Positions 21,118 through 29,817 of a stretch of 64,000 nt of DNA are shown piece after piece. The notes under the pieces were generated by a model. That model saw only the letters and a program-made list of their open reading frames with translations. It was not told the origin of the DNA and did not search any database. The position numbers were made by a program, and so were the translations under genes. The DNA is from an uncultured Pedosphaera sp. (GTDB lineage Bacteria; Verrucomicrobiota; Verrucomicrobiia; Limisphaerales; Pedosphaeraceae). The stretch is from positions 1 to 64,000 of the forward strand of contig CAIXFN010000104.1 in the NCBI GenBank assembly GCA_903918755.1, given 5' to 3'. How positions within the stretch are numbered: position 1 is the stretch's first letter; the number at the start of each line of letters is the position of its first letter.

Positions 21118-24100
21118 TTACTGATTAAAGTTGGCCGCGGCCGGTTTGGCCCCGGATTCCAGGTAGGCGAGCAAGTCGAGAATCTCCTGCTGACTAAAGT
21201 TGTTCACCAGGCCTTCCGGCATCGGGGAAATTTTGGAAAAGACGCGCGACTCGATGTCCGCCTTCCGGATCTCCATCTGCGTGGGCGACAGCGGATTGAT
21301 GGTCACCAGGACCCGTTGGTCATTCTCCTCCGCGATCCGACCGGTGATTTCGGTCCCGTCTTTCTTGGTAAAAACCGTATTGAGAAACTGTTCGGACAAC
21401 ACTTTCGACGGCTCCAGGATCGATTCAAGGATGTCGCGCCGGGCAAAACGGCTGGAAACCGCACTCAGGTCCGGTCCCACGGAGCCGCCTTCATTCCCCA
21501 TGCGATGGCAAAGTATGCACTGCGCCGCCGTGAAAACCTCCTTGCCCGTGCCAAACGAGCGGCCCTTGCCCACCTGGTCCAATGCCGGCTGCAAGTCCGT
21601 CATCTTCCATTCTTTCACAAATTCCCGCTTTTTCGCCGCCGCTTTCGCCACGACTTTGGTTTCCGTGATGAGCGCCGCCAGCTCGCCACGTTCCCCGTCC
21701 GTCAGGGATTCCACTGCGTCGCGGCGGATATTCTCGATGAACTTGGGATAGCTGGAGCCATCGCGGTACTCGCGGTCCACATCCTTGAACCACTGCAACA
21801 TCGCCGGGGAATGCTCCGCCGCCGCGGGCACCTTTCGGACCCACGGATAATCCAGTTGCGCGGCCACTTCCACCCCCGCTGAGGAATTTGCCCCATGGGC
21901 ATTGAGCCAGCCAAAATAGTGCTCCCGCTCGCGCCGGGTCCAGCCGTTGGACAGTTTGCGCAAATGGAAGATGTAATGAATCTGCTCCTCCAGCGTGGGA
22001 GCCTGATCCAGCAGGGCCAGCGTTTTGCCCACTACTCCGGGTGCCTGCAAATAAATCAGCAACTCGCAAAGCTCGCGGTTCAAGGCCTCGCTCTTGGCCG
22101 GGTATTGCCGGTTTAATTTCTCAATGGCCAATTGTGCCAGCGCGGGTTCGGGCCGGCCTTGCCGGATGAAACTCACCTGGATCAGCCGCAGTTTTTCGAG
22201 CTTCTGGGCTTCGGACAATCCATCCAGCGGAAACCGCGCCAGGGCCTTCAGCAAGTCCCCTTGTGTTTCCTTGCCGACCACCCGGGCCAGCGCGAGCAGG
22301 CCGGTCAGGGCCGCGTTCGTGCGCGTCTCCGCCAGAACTCGCGCCTGCCATTCACCCACCGGCTGGCTCTCCAGCGCGATGCGGGCCGCATACCGGATGA
22401 ATCGGTCGCTGCTGTCCAGGTGCGGCCAGACAAAGTCCACCGCCTGCGCGTCCACCCGTCCATGAAAGCGTTCGATCGCATGCCGCAATTCCCGCGCCTT
22501 GACCGCGGATTTATCCTCCGCGAAAAGTATATCCGCATCCGACCGCGCCCCGGGGTAAGTCACCCGGTAAAGACCCGATTGCGTTCCGCGGCCGCCGGTA
22601 ATGAAATACATCGCCCCGTCCTTGCCGAATTCCAGATCCGTGACGTTCAACGGCTTGCCTTGCACAAAATTCTCAAAGGTCGCGCGGTAACTGGCGCCGT
22701 CCGGCTGCAAATGCACGGCCAGGATGCGGCCATACGCCCAGTCCATCGCATACAACGCCCGTTGATATTTCCCGGGAAACTTCGCCCCGGTGCCAAACTT
22801 CAGACCGGTCGGCGAGCCCACGCCCACTTCCACGGTACTCGGCAGGCTGTCGGGATAATACTGCGGCCATTTGCCCGTTCCTTCACGAAATCCATAATCC
22901 CCGCCCGAAACCAGGTGCATGATCCGGGTGGGGCGATACCACGGCATTCCCCAATCCCATTCCATGTCACTGTCAAACGCCAGCATTTCGCCCTCGGCAT
23001 TGACCGCAAAATCATACGTGTTCCGCATGCCCGCGGCATACAACTCCCATTTCTTGCCCTCGGGATCCGTCTTCAGCAGGAAACCACCCGGGGGCTGGAT
23101 GTCATTGCCAAACCCGTTGCCGTCCGGCCCGCGCGGCAGCAACTGGTCTTCCGCGTAATTCTTGTGCGGCGAACTCGGCGCAATATCCTTGGGCACTTTG
23201 GTAAAATTCCCGCTGATCACATACAGCTGCTGGTCCGCGCCCAAAACGACACCGTGGCTGCCGTGTTCCCCGCCGGCATCCTCGATCTTTTTGATGAGGG
23301 TCACCGTTTCATAGCGGTCGTTGTGGTTGGTATCCGGCAACCGGTACAATCCCAATCCTTCCGGCCCATTGCCGTTCACGTACAAACTATCAAAAGCATA
23401 CAGCAGACCCATTGCGGACCCCACGGGCACATCCAGCTTCGCCACATCCTTCACCTGCCCCTGCTCGTTCAAGGTCACCCGCAGCATGTTCCGCGTCCCA
23501 TCCTGCGGGGAAAGAATGAGTCGTCCCTGCTTGTCAATCGCCATGGATACCCAGGAACCCTCGCCCGGTTCCGCCGAGCGGAGCAATTCCGCCTTAAATC
23601 CCGGCGGCAAAATCAGTTTCTCCGCCGCCGTCGCCACGGGCACGGAAAACACATCTCCCCACGGCCCCACGCCGACTTTACCCCGGCTCACGGCCTTTGC
23701 CCAACCCGCATCCGCGAATTCCGGTTGCTCCCATTTCGGCGTTTCCGTCTTCGTCACCAGCCAGGTTGCGTCCGTCCCGAACAACTGCTTTTCCTTGTTG
23801 GCCTTGGTGATCTCGAGCATCGCGATCACCGAGGCATCCCCGCCCGAATTCTTGCCCCGAATGGCAATCGTGTTCTTGCCCGGCTCCAATTCGTCCGTCA
23901 CATCCGCCTTCTTGGTGGTCTGCCAGGCGTTGTGCTCGATCACTTTCTTGCCGTTCACGTACACGACGACCTCGTCATCACCGGTCGCTATGATGACCGC
24001 TTTGCGGAAGGAGGTGTCCAGCGTGATGGTTTTGCGGAAATAGCAGGTCTCGTTTTCCTGGGCCGTGGCCTGCGACCAAATCCACTCCGGGGTTTGCGCC

Positions 24101-24186
24101 CAGCCATTGACCGGTCCGGAAAGACGCAAGGCCAGCAGCAAGGCCAGCCAAAAAAATGGGGGGCGGGTATTTTTATTCATGTCCAT
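21118..24186 (-). CDS. PVC-type heme-binding sugar dehydrogenase-like protein with C-terminal cytochrome c
   Basis: 1022 residues with a signal peptide (FFWLALLLALRLSGPVNGWAQ). Order: a jelly-roll domain (about 35-135, VVVYVNGKKVIEHNAW), a six-bladed propeller of the glucose/sorbosone dehydrogenase type (about 165-545, with YDFAVNAEGEMLAFDSDMEWDWG and HLVSGGDYGFREGTG), HEAT-like helical repeats (about 570-850), and a cytochrome c domain with CILCH at 890-894 and a downstream segment GSVGPDLSAV. Named PVC-type heme-binding CxxCH protein in this phylum. Role: periplasmic oxidation of a sugar with electron transfer to heme. A GAGGG box sits just before the ATG. Confidence 0.85.
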   Translation of the reverse strand: MDMNKNTRPPFFWLALLLALRLSGPVNGWAQTPEWIWSQATAQENETCYFRKTITLDTSFRKAVIIATGDDEVVVYVNGKKVIEHNAWQTTKKADVTDELEPGKNTIAIRGKNSGGDASVIAMLEITKANKEKQLFGTDATWLVTKTETPKWEQPEFADAGWAKAVSRGKVGVGPWGDVFSVPVATAAEKLILPPGFKAELLRSAEPGEGSWVSMAIDKQGRLILSPQDGTRNMLRVTLNEQGQVKDVAKLDVPVGSAMGLLYAFDSLYVNGNGPEGLGLYRLPDTNHNDRYETVTLIKKIEDAGGEHGSHGVVLGADQQLYVISGNFTKVPKDIAPSSPHKNYAEDQLLPRGPDGNGFGNDIQPPGGFLLKTDPEGKKWELYAAGMRNTYDFAVNAEGEMLAFDSDMEWDWGMPWYRPTRIMHLVSGGDYGFREGTGKWPQYYPDSLPSTVEVGVGSPTGLKFGTGAKFPGKYQRALYAMDWAYGRILAVHLQPDGASYRATFENFVQGKPLNVTDLEFGKDGAMYFITGGRGTQSGLYRVTYPGARSDADILFAEDKSAVKARELRHAIERFHGRVDAQAVDFVWPHLDSSDRFIRYAARIALESQPVGEWQARVLAETRTNAALTGLLALARVVGKETQGDLLKALARFPLDGLSEAQKLEKLRLIQVSFIRQGRPEPALAQLAIEKLNRQYPAKSEALNRELCELLIYLQAPGVVGKTLALLDQAPTLEEQIHYIFHLRKLSNGWTRREREHYFGWLNAHGANSSAGVEVAAQLDYPWVRKVPAAAEHSPAMLQWFKDVDREYRDGSSYPKFIENIRRDAVESLTDGERGELAALITETKVVAKAAAKKREFVKEWKMTDLQPALDQVGKGRSFGTGKEVFTAAQCILCHRMGNEGGSVGPDLSAVSSRFARRDILESILEPSKVLSEQFLNTVFTKKDGTEITGRIAEENDQRVLVTINPLSPTQMEIRKADIESRVFSKISPMPEGLVNNFSQQEILDLLAYLESGAKPAAANFNQ

Positions 24187-24227
24187 CGCCCTCTAAGGAC
24201 CATCGGGCCGGATGACTTATTCAAACC

Positions 24228-26549
24228 TTAGAGCGAAAGGAAGTTCAACACCTGAATTTCGTCGCCGAATTGCAGCATCAGCCAGTTGTGATCCGCCTCG
24301 GATTTGATCCCGGCCCGGGGCTGATTGTAATTCCACACCGTGCCCCCGGTTCGCGGATTCAAGCGGTACACGTTGAAATGATTCTGCGGCCCATCCTCCA
24401 GGCGCAGCCAGGCATAAGAGGTCGAACTCCGCATCCCATAGACGAATTTGCCGGACAGCACGCAGTCTTCCCCCACCTTTTGCGCCTTCCAGAGCGTCTT
24501 GCCGGTCGCGGGGTCCACCTTCATGATCACCGCCTCCGGCCGGTTTTTCAGGTCCACTTCGTCGCTGAATTGAATGGAATCGGGACTGGCTGTCGAGGTG
24601 TTCAGATAAATCTTCCCCTGCTCATCCACCTGGATATGCGAAATACCCACACTGGTGAGCCGCCAGCGCACTTCGCCGGTGTTGCTGTCGAACGCTGTCA
24701 GCATCCCCTTGTCGGCAAAATAAAGCGTGTCGGCCGTTTCCAGACAGGGCGCCGCCACATGCCCGTCCGGGGAGCGCAGTCCTTCCGTGATCGGATAGGT
24801 CAGTTTGGCGTTAAACCGCTTCTTGTTCTCCTTGTCGAACACCGTGATCTCCGTGCCCGCCGCGAGGATATCCACGGTCTTCAGGGAAAAGAATTCCGGC
24901 CGCCCCACCACTTCCCCGGACCAATCCGGGGCCCCGCTCGAAAACCGGCGCCGCAATGTAACGGCATAGCGACTCACATCCACCGTCTTCTTGCCGCCGT
25001 TGTTGGCCCGTTTCATGTCGTTCATCATTTCTTGCACGGCATCCATGCTCTGCCCGGCGGTCAGCTTCCCACTTTCCAGAATCGATTTCCCCTTCGGTTT
25101 CATGGTATCCGTGGTTTGGGTCTTCTCTTCCACCAGTTTCACCACCAATTCCACCACGTTCGGTCCAGTCCCGTAAAACTGCGCGTGCAGATGATCCAGG
25201 GGCGCCTCGGTTTGGTCCGCGGCGGCCGCGGCCGGGGCGGCGCCTGCCGCCGCCGCCCGCGCATAGCGCGCATTTAAGGGCGCGGCCGCCGGGACGGGCT
25301 GGACGGGGCCCGGGCGCCGGCGCCCGCCGCCCGGTTGGGCCGCCGGGGTGGCCGCCGCCGCTACCGGTGCGGCCCGAACCACGGGTTTCGGCGTCAAATC
25401 GATTTCTTCGGTGGACATCGCGCCCGAGCTGAGTGCCACTTGGGTAATTACCTTGTGCGTCCAATCCGGTAGGGACACCGCCAGGATGGCTTCATCATTG
25501 TAAGTCAGGTCCAGCACCGGTGCCGGCAGGCCGATGTCCTCGCGCCGCGCCCCCGTGGTGCGGTCAAAATGCTCCAGTCGATCCGGGAAAATGATCCAGA
25601 TTTCACTGGCCGTCGGCACCACCACCGGTTGGGTCGTCAGGTGCATCCCCATGCCCGCAACGGCTTTTGCAATGTCCTGCTTGCTGGCTCCGCTCATTTC
25701 GGCGGCTGCGGCCAGCATCGCCGCCCCCGCGTCCAGTCCGCCCGACGCCGGACCATTCGTTGCGGCGGCAACTCCCGCGCGTTTCGCCCCGGCCGCCCGC
25801 GCCCCCGCTGCTGGGGCTTTAGCCGCGGCGGCTTTGGGTGCGGGCGCCACCACTTTGGACTCCACCGTGGCCGTCCAGAGCTCCGCCTTCTTGGTCACAT
25901 CGTAAAGCGCGATCTTGTCCCCGGTGAACGAAAGCAATTGGCCCGGTCCCACGAGGTGGTAACTCGCCCCGCCGTCCTCCCCACCCGCTCCCCCCGGCTT
26001 CACGGTATAGGCCACCTTCGGCAGCGATCCCACAAACGCATACCAACCCCAGGCACTCAAAGCTGCGACGGCCACCACGCCGCCGGCCAGCATGCCAATG
26101 AGCTTTCCGCGATTGCCGCCGCCTTTCCGGCGACCACCCGCTTTGTTCGGATTGTTGGCGGCCGGATTGGTCCACGTACTGGCGGTGGTCGCCGGGGCGG
26201 CGGCCGGAGGCGCTCCTTCTTTGGCCGGCGCGGCCGCTTCCGGCTTCTTCTCCCCGTGGTGCGGCATGTTGATCCGCAATTTTGAGCCGGTGGGCGGGGC
26301 CGGGGGCGGGGGCGCCGCCGCCGGAGCCGGAGCCGCCGCCGGAGCCGCCGCGGGCGCAGCGGTTCCATGCCCCTTGATGGAAAGTTTCGGCTTCGCCGGC
26401 TCCAACTGTTGGCGGATGACCTCGTTCGCCAACCCCGTGGCGTCGGCGTTACAGGCGGGGCAACTCAATGCCCAGGGCATTTTCCCATCCACCGGCTCGG
26501 CTTCGAATTCGAATTTGCTGCCACAGGGGCATTGGACTTTGATTTTCAT
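24228..26549 (-). CDS. Zinc-ribbon, single-pass membrane protein with PQQ-like propeller
   Basis: 773 residues. The N-terminus is a short zinc ribbon (CPCGSKFEFEAEP...SCPACNA, two CxC/CxxC knuckles). A Pro/Ala-rich linker leads to one membrane helix (LIGMLAGGVVAVAALSAWGWYAFVG, about 175-200). The outer part has PQQ/propeller-like strands (YDVTKKAELWTATV, FDSNTGEVRWRLTSVG, VDPATGKTLWKAQKVG, LNPRTGGTVWNYNQP) with long low-complexity Ala/Pro inserts. The start at 26549 is taken because the zinc ribbon begins there; a longer frame to 26642 adds unrelated residues. It begins 2 bases after the pseudopilin stop. Confidence 0.72.
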   Translation of the reverse strand: MKIKVQCPCGSKFEFEAEPVDGKMPWALSCPACNADATGLANEVIRQQLEPAKPKLSIKGHGTAAPAAAPAAAPAPAAAPPPPAPPTGSKLRINMPHHGEKKPEAAAPAKEGAPPAAAPATTASTWTNPAANNPNKAGGRRKGGGNRGKLIGMLAGGVVAVAALSAWGWYAFVGSLPKVAYTVKPGGAGGEDGGASYHLVGPGQLLSFTGDKIALYDVTKKAELWTATVESKVVAPAPKAAAAKAPAAGARAAGAKRAGVAAATNGPASGGLDAGAAMLAAAAEMSGASKQDIAKAVAGMGMHLTTQPVVVPTASEIWIIFPDRLEHFDRTTGARREDIGLPAPVLDLTYNDEAILAVSLPDWTHKVITQVALSSGAMSTEEIDLTPKPVVRAAPVAAAATPAAQPGGGRRRPGPVQPVPAAAPLNARYARAAAAGAAPAAAAADQTEAPLDHLHAQFYGTGPNVVELVVKLVEEKTQTTDTMKPKGKSILESGKLTAGQSMDAVQEMMNDMKRANNGGKKTVDVSRYAVTLRRRFSSGAPDWSGEVVGRPEFFSLKTVDILAAGTEITVFDKENKKRFNAKLTYPITEGLRSPDGHVAAPCLETADTLYFADKGMLTAFDSNTGEVRWRLTSVGISHIQVDEQGKIYLNTSTASPDSIQFSDEVDLKNRPEAVIMKVDPATGKTLWKAQKVGEDCVLSGKFVYGMRSSTSYAWLRLEDGPQNHFNVYRLNPRTGGTVWNYNQPRAGIKSEADHNWLMLQFGDEIQVLNFLSL

Positions 26550-26551
26550 CG

Positions 26552-27220
26552 TTAAGGCTTCGGATTGAGGAGAATGACGTTCGGCGGATTCGTCAACATA
26601 AATGCGGCCGCCGGGGGACTGGACTGCGCGCTGCCATCGCAAAAAAGGACGTTGCCGCCATACCGGTTGTGATTGTTGCCCGGCGCCTGGCCGTCCGCCG
26701 AGAAAAGGGACTCGCCCACCCGCTTGGATTTCGTATTGACCTGCCGGTCACTGAGCAGCGGCTGGTCCGCCCCATCGCTGGGGGTTCGCCCCATGTAATA
26801 CGCGTAGCTGATCTTTCGTTTGGCAAAGGATTCGGCATCCGGCAGGGCGGGATCCTTCGTTCCCGGGCAGGTGAAAAATTCCGTTCCCGTGGTGTATTTG
26901 GGCACCAGTTTGCTCAAGGGCGCTTCCGCGGTTTGGGCGTCCGCCACCAGCGGCAGCCGGTCATTAGCGTCCACTGCGTAGGTTTTCAAAGCCACGTAAA
27001 TGCTTTTCAAATGCCCCTCGCACTCCAATTTTTTGCGCCGCTGGTAAGCCTCCGATCCGGACGAAAAATACAGCGTCGTCAGGATGATGAGCAGCGCCAT
27101 GACGATGAGCAATTCCAGCAGCGAGAATCCGCCGCACGCGCCCGCGGCGGGGAAAATCCGGCCCGGTGGGGTGGGTACGGCAAAACGATCCGGGACCATG
27201 ACTCCACCCTGCCCGATCAT
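26552..27220 (-). CDS. Type II secretion-like pseudopilin with C-terminal H-X10-DG motif
   Basis: 222 residues. The prepilin cleavage site is G/FSLLELLIVMALLIILTTLYF near residue 30, giving a long leader. The mature part has the soluble domain of verrucomicrobial DUF1559-like pseudopilins, ending in NNHNRYGGNVLFCDGSAQ, the H-X(9-10)-DG signature of this group. The ATG at 27220 overlaps the upstream stop as ATGA; a second ATG at 27199 has a closer GGAG box. Probably an assembled fibre subunit or minor pseudopilin. Confidence 0.78.
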   Translation of the reverse strand: MIGQGGVMVPDRFAVPTPPGRIFPAAGACGGFSLLELLIVMALLIILTTLYFSSGSEAYQRRKKLECEGHLKSIYVALKTYAVDANDRLPLVADAQTAEAPLSKLVPKYTTGTEFFTCPGTKDPALPDAESFAKRKISYAYYMGRTPSDGADQPLLSDRQVNTKSKRVGESLFSADGQAPGNNHNRYGGNVLFCDGSAQSSPPAAAFMLTNPPNVILLNPKP

Positions 27221-27723
27221 CCGTCCTTTGGCAACACATTCCCGCCCCGCCACAGGCTCACCCCGAGCAGGCCAAACGAAAAAATCCAGATGAGGAAGCC
27301 GGCCTTCACGTTGCCCATGCCGCGCCCGAAATGGCACAGGTAGGTGGCCGATAACCCCACCGCCACCGCCGCGACCCATTGCAGCGTTCGCCGCCGGGTC
27401 AGGAATTCCAAAAGTCTTGCCCCCGCCCCCCGGCCCCCGGGATCGCTATGGGTCGCCGCTTGGCGGCACCGCCAGATCAGCCACGGCGAGGCGATCATGA
27501 ACAGGTTGGCCGGGGTCAACGCCAGGTAATGAATCGACACCAGTTCCCCGTGCAGGCTGCCCCGCCAAAACCGCCCCTGCTCTCCGACCCACTGCCAGCC
27601 CGGAATTTTCCCAATCACCGGCAGACATAGTGCGCCCAGGAAAAGCAGCCAGGCCGCCCCCGCCAGGGGCAAATGACACGGCTCGCGGTAAATCGTTGTC
27701 CCATTCACCGCCATCCGGTTCAC
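27217..27723 (-). CDS. Small polytopic membrane protein, unknown
   Basis: 168 residues with about four hydrophobic segments (about 20-40, 64-84, 113-130 and 142-158). No family recognised. The start is GTG at 27723, which overlaps the TGA of glutamate dehydrogenase as GTGA. Its own stop overlaps the pseudopilin ATG, so it is translationally coupled on both sides. An internal ATG three codons in is an alternative. Confidence 0.6.
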   Translation of the reverse strand: MNRMAVNGTTIYREPCHLPLAGAAWLLFLGALCLPVIGKIPGWQWVGEQGRFWRGSLHGELVSIHYLALTPANLFMIASPWLIWRCRQAATHSDPGGRGAGARLLEFLTRRRTLQWVAAVAVGLSATYLCHFGRGMGNVKAGFLIWIFSFGLLGVSLWRGGNVLPKDG

Positions 27724-28976
27724 GGGAACAGCCCTCGCGCCTTTTTCGCCTCATGCACGCGGCTGATCCCCAGGCTCAACGCCGCCTGCCGCATCGGGAT
27801 TCCCCGTTTCCGGCTCAAATTCAATGTCTGCATGAAAGCCCCCTCCAAAATTCGGAACAGTTTGTCCGAAATCTCGCTTTCATTCCAAAAGAAGCTCTGC
27901 AGGTCCTGCACCCACTCGAAATACGAAACCACCACCCCGCCCGCATTGCACAATATGTCCGGAATCACAAAAACCTCCGGCCGCGCCTGCAAAATCGCAT
28001 CCGCCTCCGGCGTGGTCGGGCCATTGGCCCCTTCCGCCAGGATGCGACACTGGATCCGGGCGGCATTCTCGCCCGTGATCTGCCGCTCCATCGCCGCCGG
28101 CACCAATATGTCGCAGGGAGTCTCCAGCAATTGCGCATTGGAAATGGGTTCGGCCTCGGGAAACCCGACCACGGTTTTGTGCTCCGCCACGTACCGGTCC
28201 AACTGCCACACCTCCAACCCAGCAGCGTTATATATGCCGCCAAAAGCATCGCTAACGGCAATGATTTTCACGCCGTATTTCGCCAGCGAAAGCGCCGCCA
28301 CCGAACCCACATTACCAAATCCTTGCACTACCGCCGTGGCCTTCCCGCAATCCAGCCCCACCGTGTCGGCCGCGCGGTTCACCAGGTATGCCACGCCCCG
28401 TCCCGTCGCCTCGCGCCGCCCCAGCGATCCCCCCAGCAACACCGGCTTGCCGGTCACGATGCTCGGCACGCTGTAACCCATGTGCACCGAATAGGTGTCC
28501 ATCATCCACGCCATCACCTGTTCGTTCGTGCCCAGGTCCGGCGCCATGATGTCCACCTGCGGCCCGATGAATGGGATCATCTCCTGCGTGTACCGCCGCG
28601 TGATCCGCTCCAGTTCCCCGGCCGATAACTTCCGCGGGTCGCAGGCAATCCCGCCCTTGGCCCCGCCATACGGCAGCCCGGTCAGCGCGCATTTCCAACT
28701 CATCCACATCGCCAGCGCCGCCACTTCCCCCAACTCCACGTCCGGGTGATACCGCAACCCGCCCTTCGTCGGTCCCAGCGTCAAATGGTGCTGCACCCGG
28801 TAGGCCGAAAACACTTCCGTGGTCCCGTCATCGCGGCGAATCGGCAGCGCCACCGTCATCGAGCGTTTGGGGAATTTGAGCCGGTCGCGATCCGCCACGG
28901 GGATTTGCAACTGATCCGCCACCGAATCAAACTGCTGACACGCCATCCGGAACGTCGGGTGATCGTAGATTTTCAC
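27720..28976 (-). CDS. gdhA: Glu/Leu/Phe/Val dehydrogenase (glutamate dehydrogenase)
   Basis: Cytosolic NAD(P)-dependent oxidative deamination of glutamate (or the reverse). Substrate domain: RVQHHLTLGPTKGGLRYHP and the catalytic-lysine block GLPYGGAKGGI, then APDLGTNEQVMAWMMDTYS. Coenzyme domain: VVQGFGNVGS Rossmann motif, DILVPAAMERQIT and DILCNAGGVVVSYFEW. The GTG at 28976 (VKIYDHPTF) matches the usual family N-terminus, giving 418 residues; a TTG at 29012 would add 12 residues. First gene of a four-gene overlapping operon, divergent from queE. Confidence 0.88.
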   Translation of the reverse strand: MKIYDHPTFRMACQQFDSVADQLQIPVADRDRLKFPKRSMTVALPIRRDDGTTEVFSAYRVQHHLTLGPTKGGLRYHPDVELGEVAALAMWMSWKCALTGLPYGGAKGGIACDPRKLSAGELERITRRYTQEMIPFIGPQVDIMAPDLGTNEQVMAWMMDTYSVHMGYSVPSIVTGKPVLLGGSLGRREATGRGVAYLVNRAADTVGLDCGKATAVVQGFGNVGSVAALSLAKYGVKIIAVSDAFGGIYNAAGLEVWQLDRYVAEHKTVVGFPEAEPISNAQLLETPCDILVPAAMERQITGENAARIQCRILAEGANGPTTPEADAILQARPEVFVIPDILCNAGGVVVSYFEWVQDLQSFFWNESEISDKLFRILEGAFMQTLNLSRKRGIPMRQAALSLGISRVHEAKKARGLFP

Positions 28977-29080
28977 AGCCCGAAAGTTAAGACGGAAACT
29001 CTGGAAAGACAACCCTATCGGCAGGACGCCCCCTGCAATTCGTTGTTCACTCTCGCCTCCGCTGCGGCTAGATTACGCCA

Positions 29081-29815
29081 GTGTCCGAAACTCTGGTCGT
29101 CAACGAAATTTATCTCAGCCTGCAAGGGGAAAGCACCTTTGCCGGGTTGCCGTGCGTGTTTGTCCGCCTCACCGCGTGCAACCTGCGCTGCTCTTATTGC
29201 GATACCGCCTACGCTTTCACCGAAGGGGGGAAACGGTCGCTCCCGGACATCCTGGCCGAGGTGCAACGTCTGGCGGTGCCCTACACCACCGGCATTCCCG
29301 GCCATCGCCTGCCCTTGGTGGAATTGACCGGCGGCGAACCCCTCTTGCAACCGGCCGCCCTGCCCCTCATGGCCGCGCTCTGCGACGCCGGCTTCACCGT
29401 GCTGATCGAGACCAGCGGCGCCTTGGACATCGCCCGCGTGGATCCCCGCGTCCGCCGCATCATGGATTTGAAATGCCCCAGCAGCGGCGAGGTGGCCCGG
29501 AATCGCTGGGAGAACCTCCCCCACCTGCGCGCCACGGACGAAATCAAATTCGTCATCGGCACCCGGGAGGATTACACCTGGGCCGCGGAACAAATCACCC
29601 GGCACGGCCTCGCCCAAGTCTGCCCCCTTCTGTTTTCGTGGGTGCAACCGCTCCGTCCGGAACAACAGCATCCTGCCCTGAAACTGGTGCCCCCAGGTCA
29701 GACACCCATCACGCGTCTGGAACTCGTCGAGCGCATTATCGCGGATGCCCTCCCCGTCCGCTTCCAGGCCCAACTGCACAAGATCATTTGGGCGCCCGAT
29801 CAGCGCGGTGTTTAG
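29081..29815 (+). CDS. queE: 7-carboxy-7-deazaguanine synthase (radical SAM)
   Basis: Forms CDG from carboxytetrahydropterin in preQ0/queuosine biosynthesis. The [4Fe-4S] cluster cysteines are C33, C37 and C40 (CNLRCSYC, the CxxxCxxC form), and VNEIYLSLQGEST is the usual QueE opening. LTGGEPLLQ is the SAM-binding GGE motif. 244 residues with a GTG start at 29081. No other queuosine genes are in the window. The next gene starts 2 bases after the stop. Confidence 0.9.
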   Translation: MSETLVVNEIYLSLQGESTFAGLPCVFVRLTACNLRCSYCDTAYAFTEGGKRSLPDILAEVQRLAVPYTTGIPGHRLPLVELTGGEPLLQPAALPLMAALCDAGFTVLIETSGALDIARVDPRVRRIMDLKCPSSGEVARNRWENLPHLRATDEIKFVIGTREDYTWAAEQITRHGLAQVCPLLFSWVQPLRPEQQHPALKLVPPGQTPITRLELVERIIADALPVRFQAQLHKIIWAPDQRGV

Positions 29816-29817
29816 CC

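Noticed and set aside
29152-29817. 666-base upstream extension of the class III aminotransferase
   Set aside because: It overlaps queE in another frame; the residues are Arg/Pro/His-rich noise and homology begins at the ATG at 29818.
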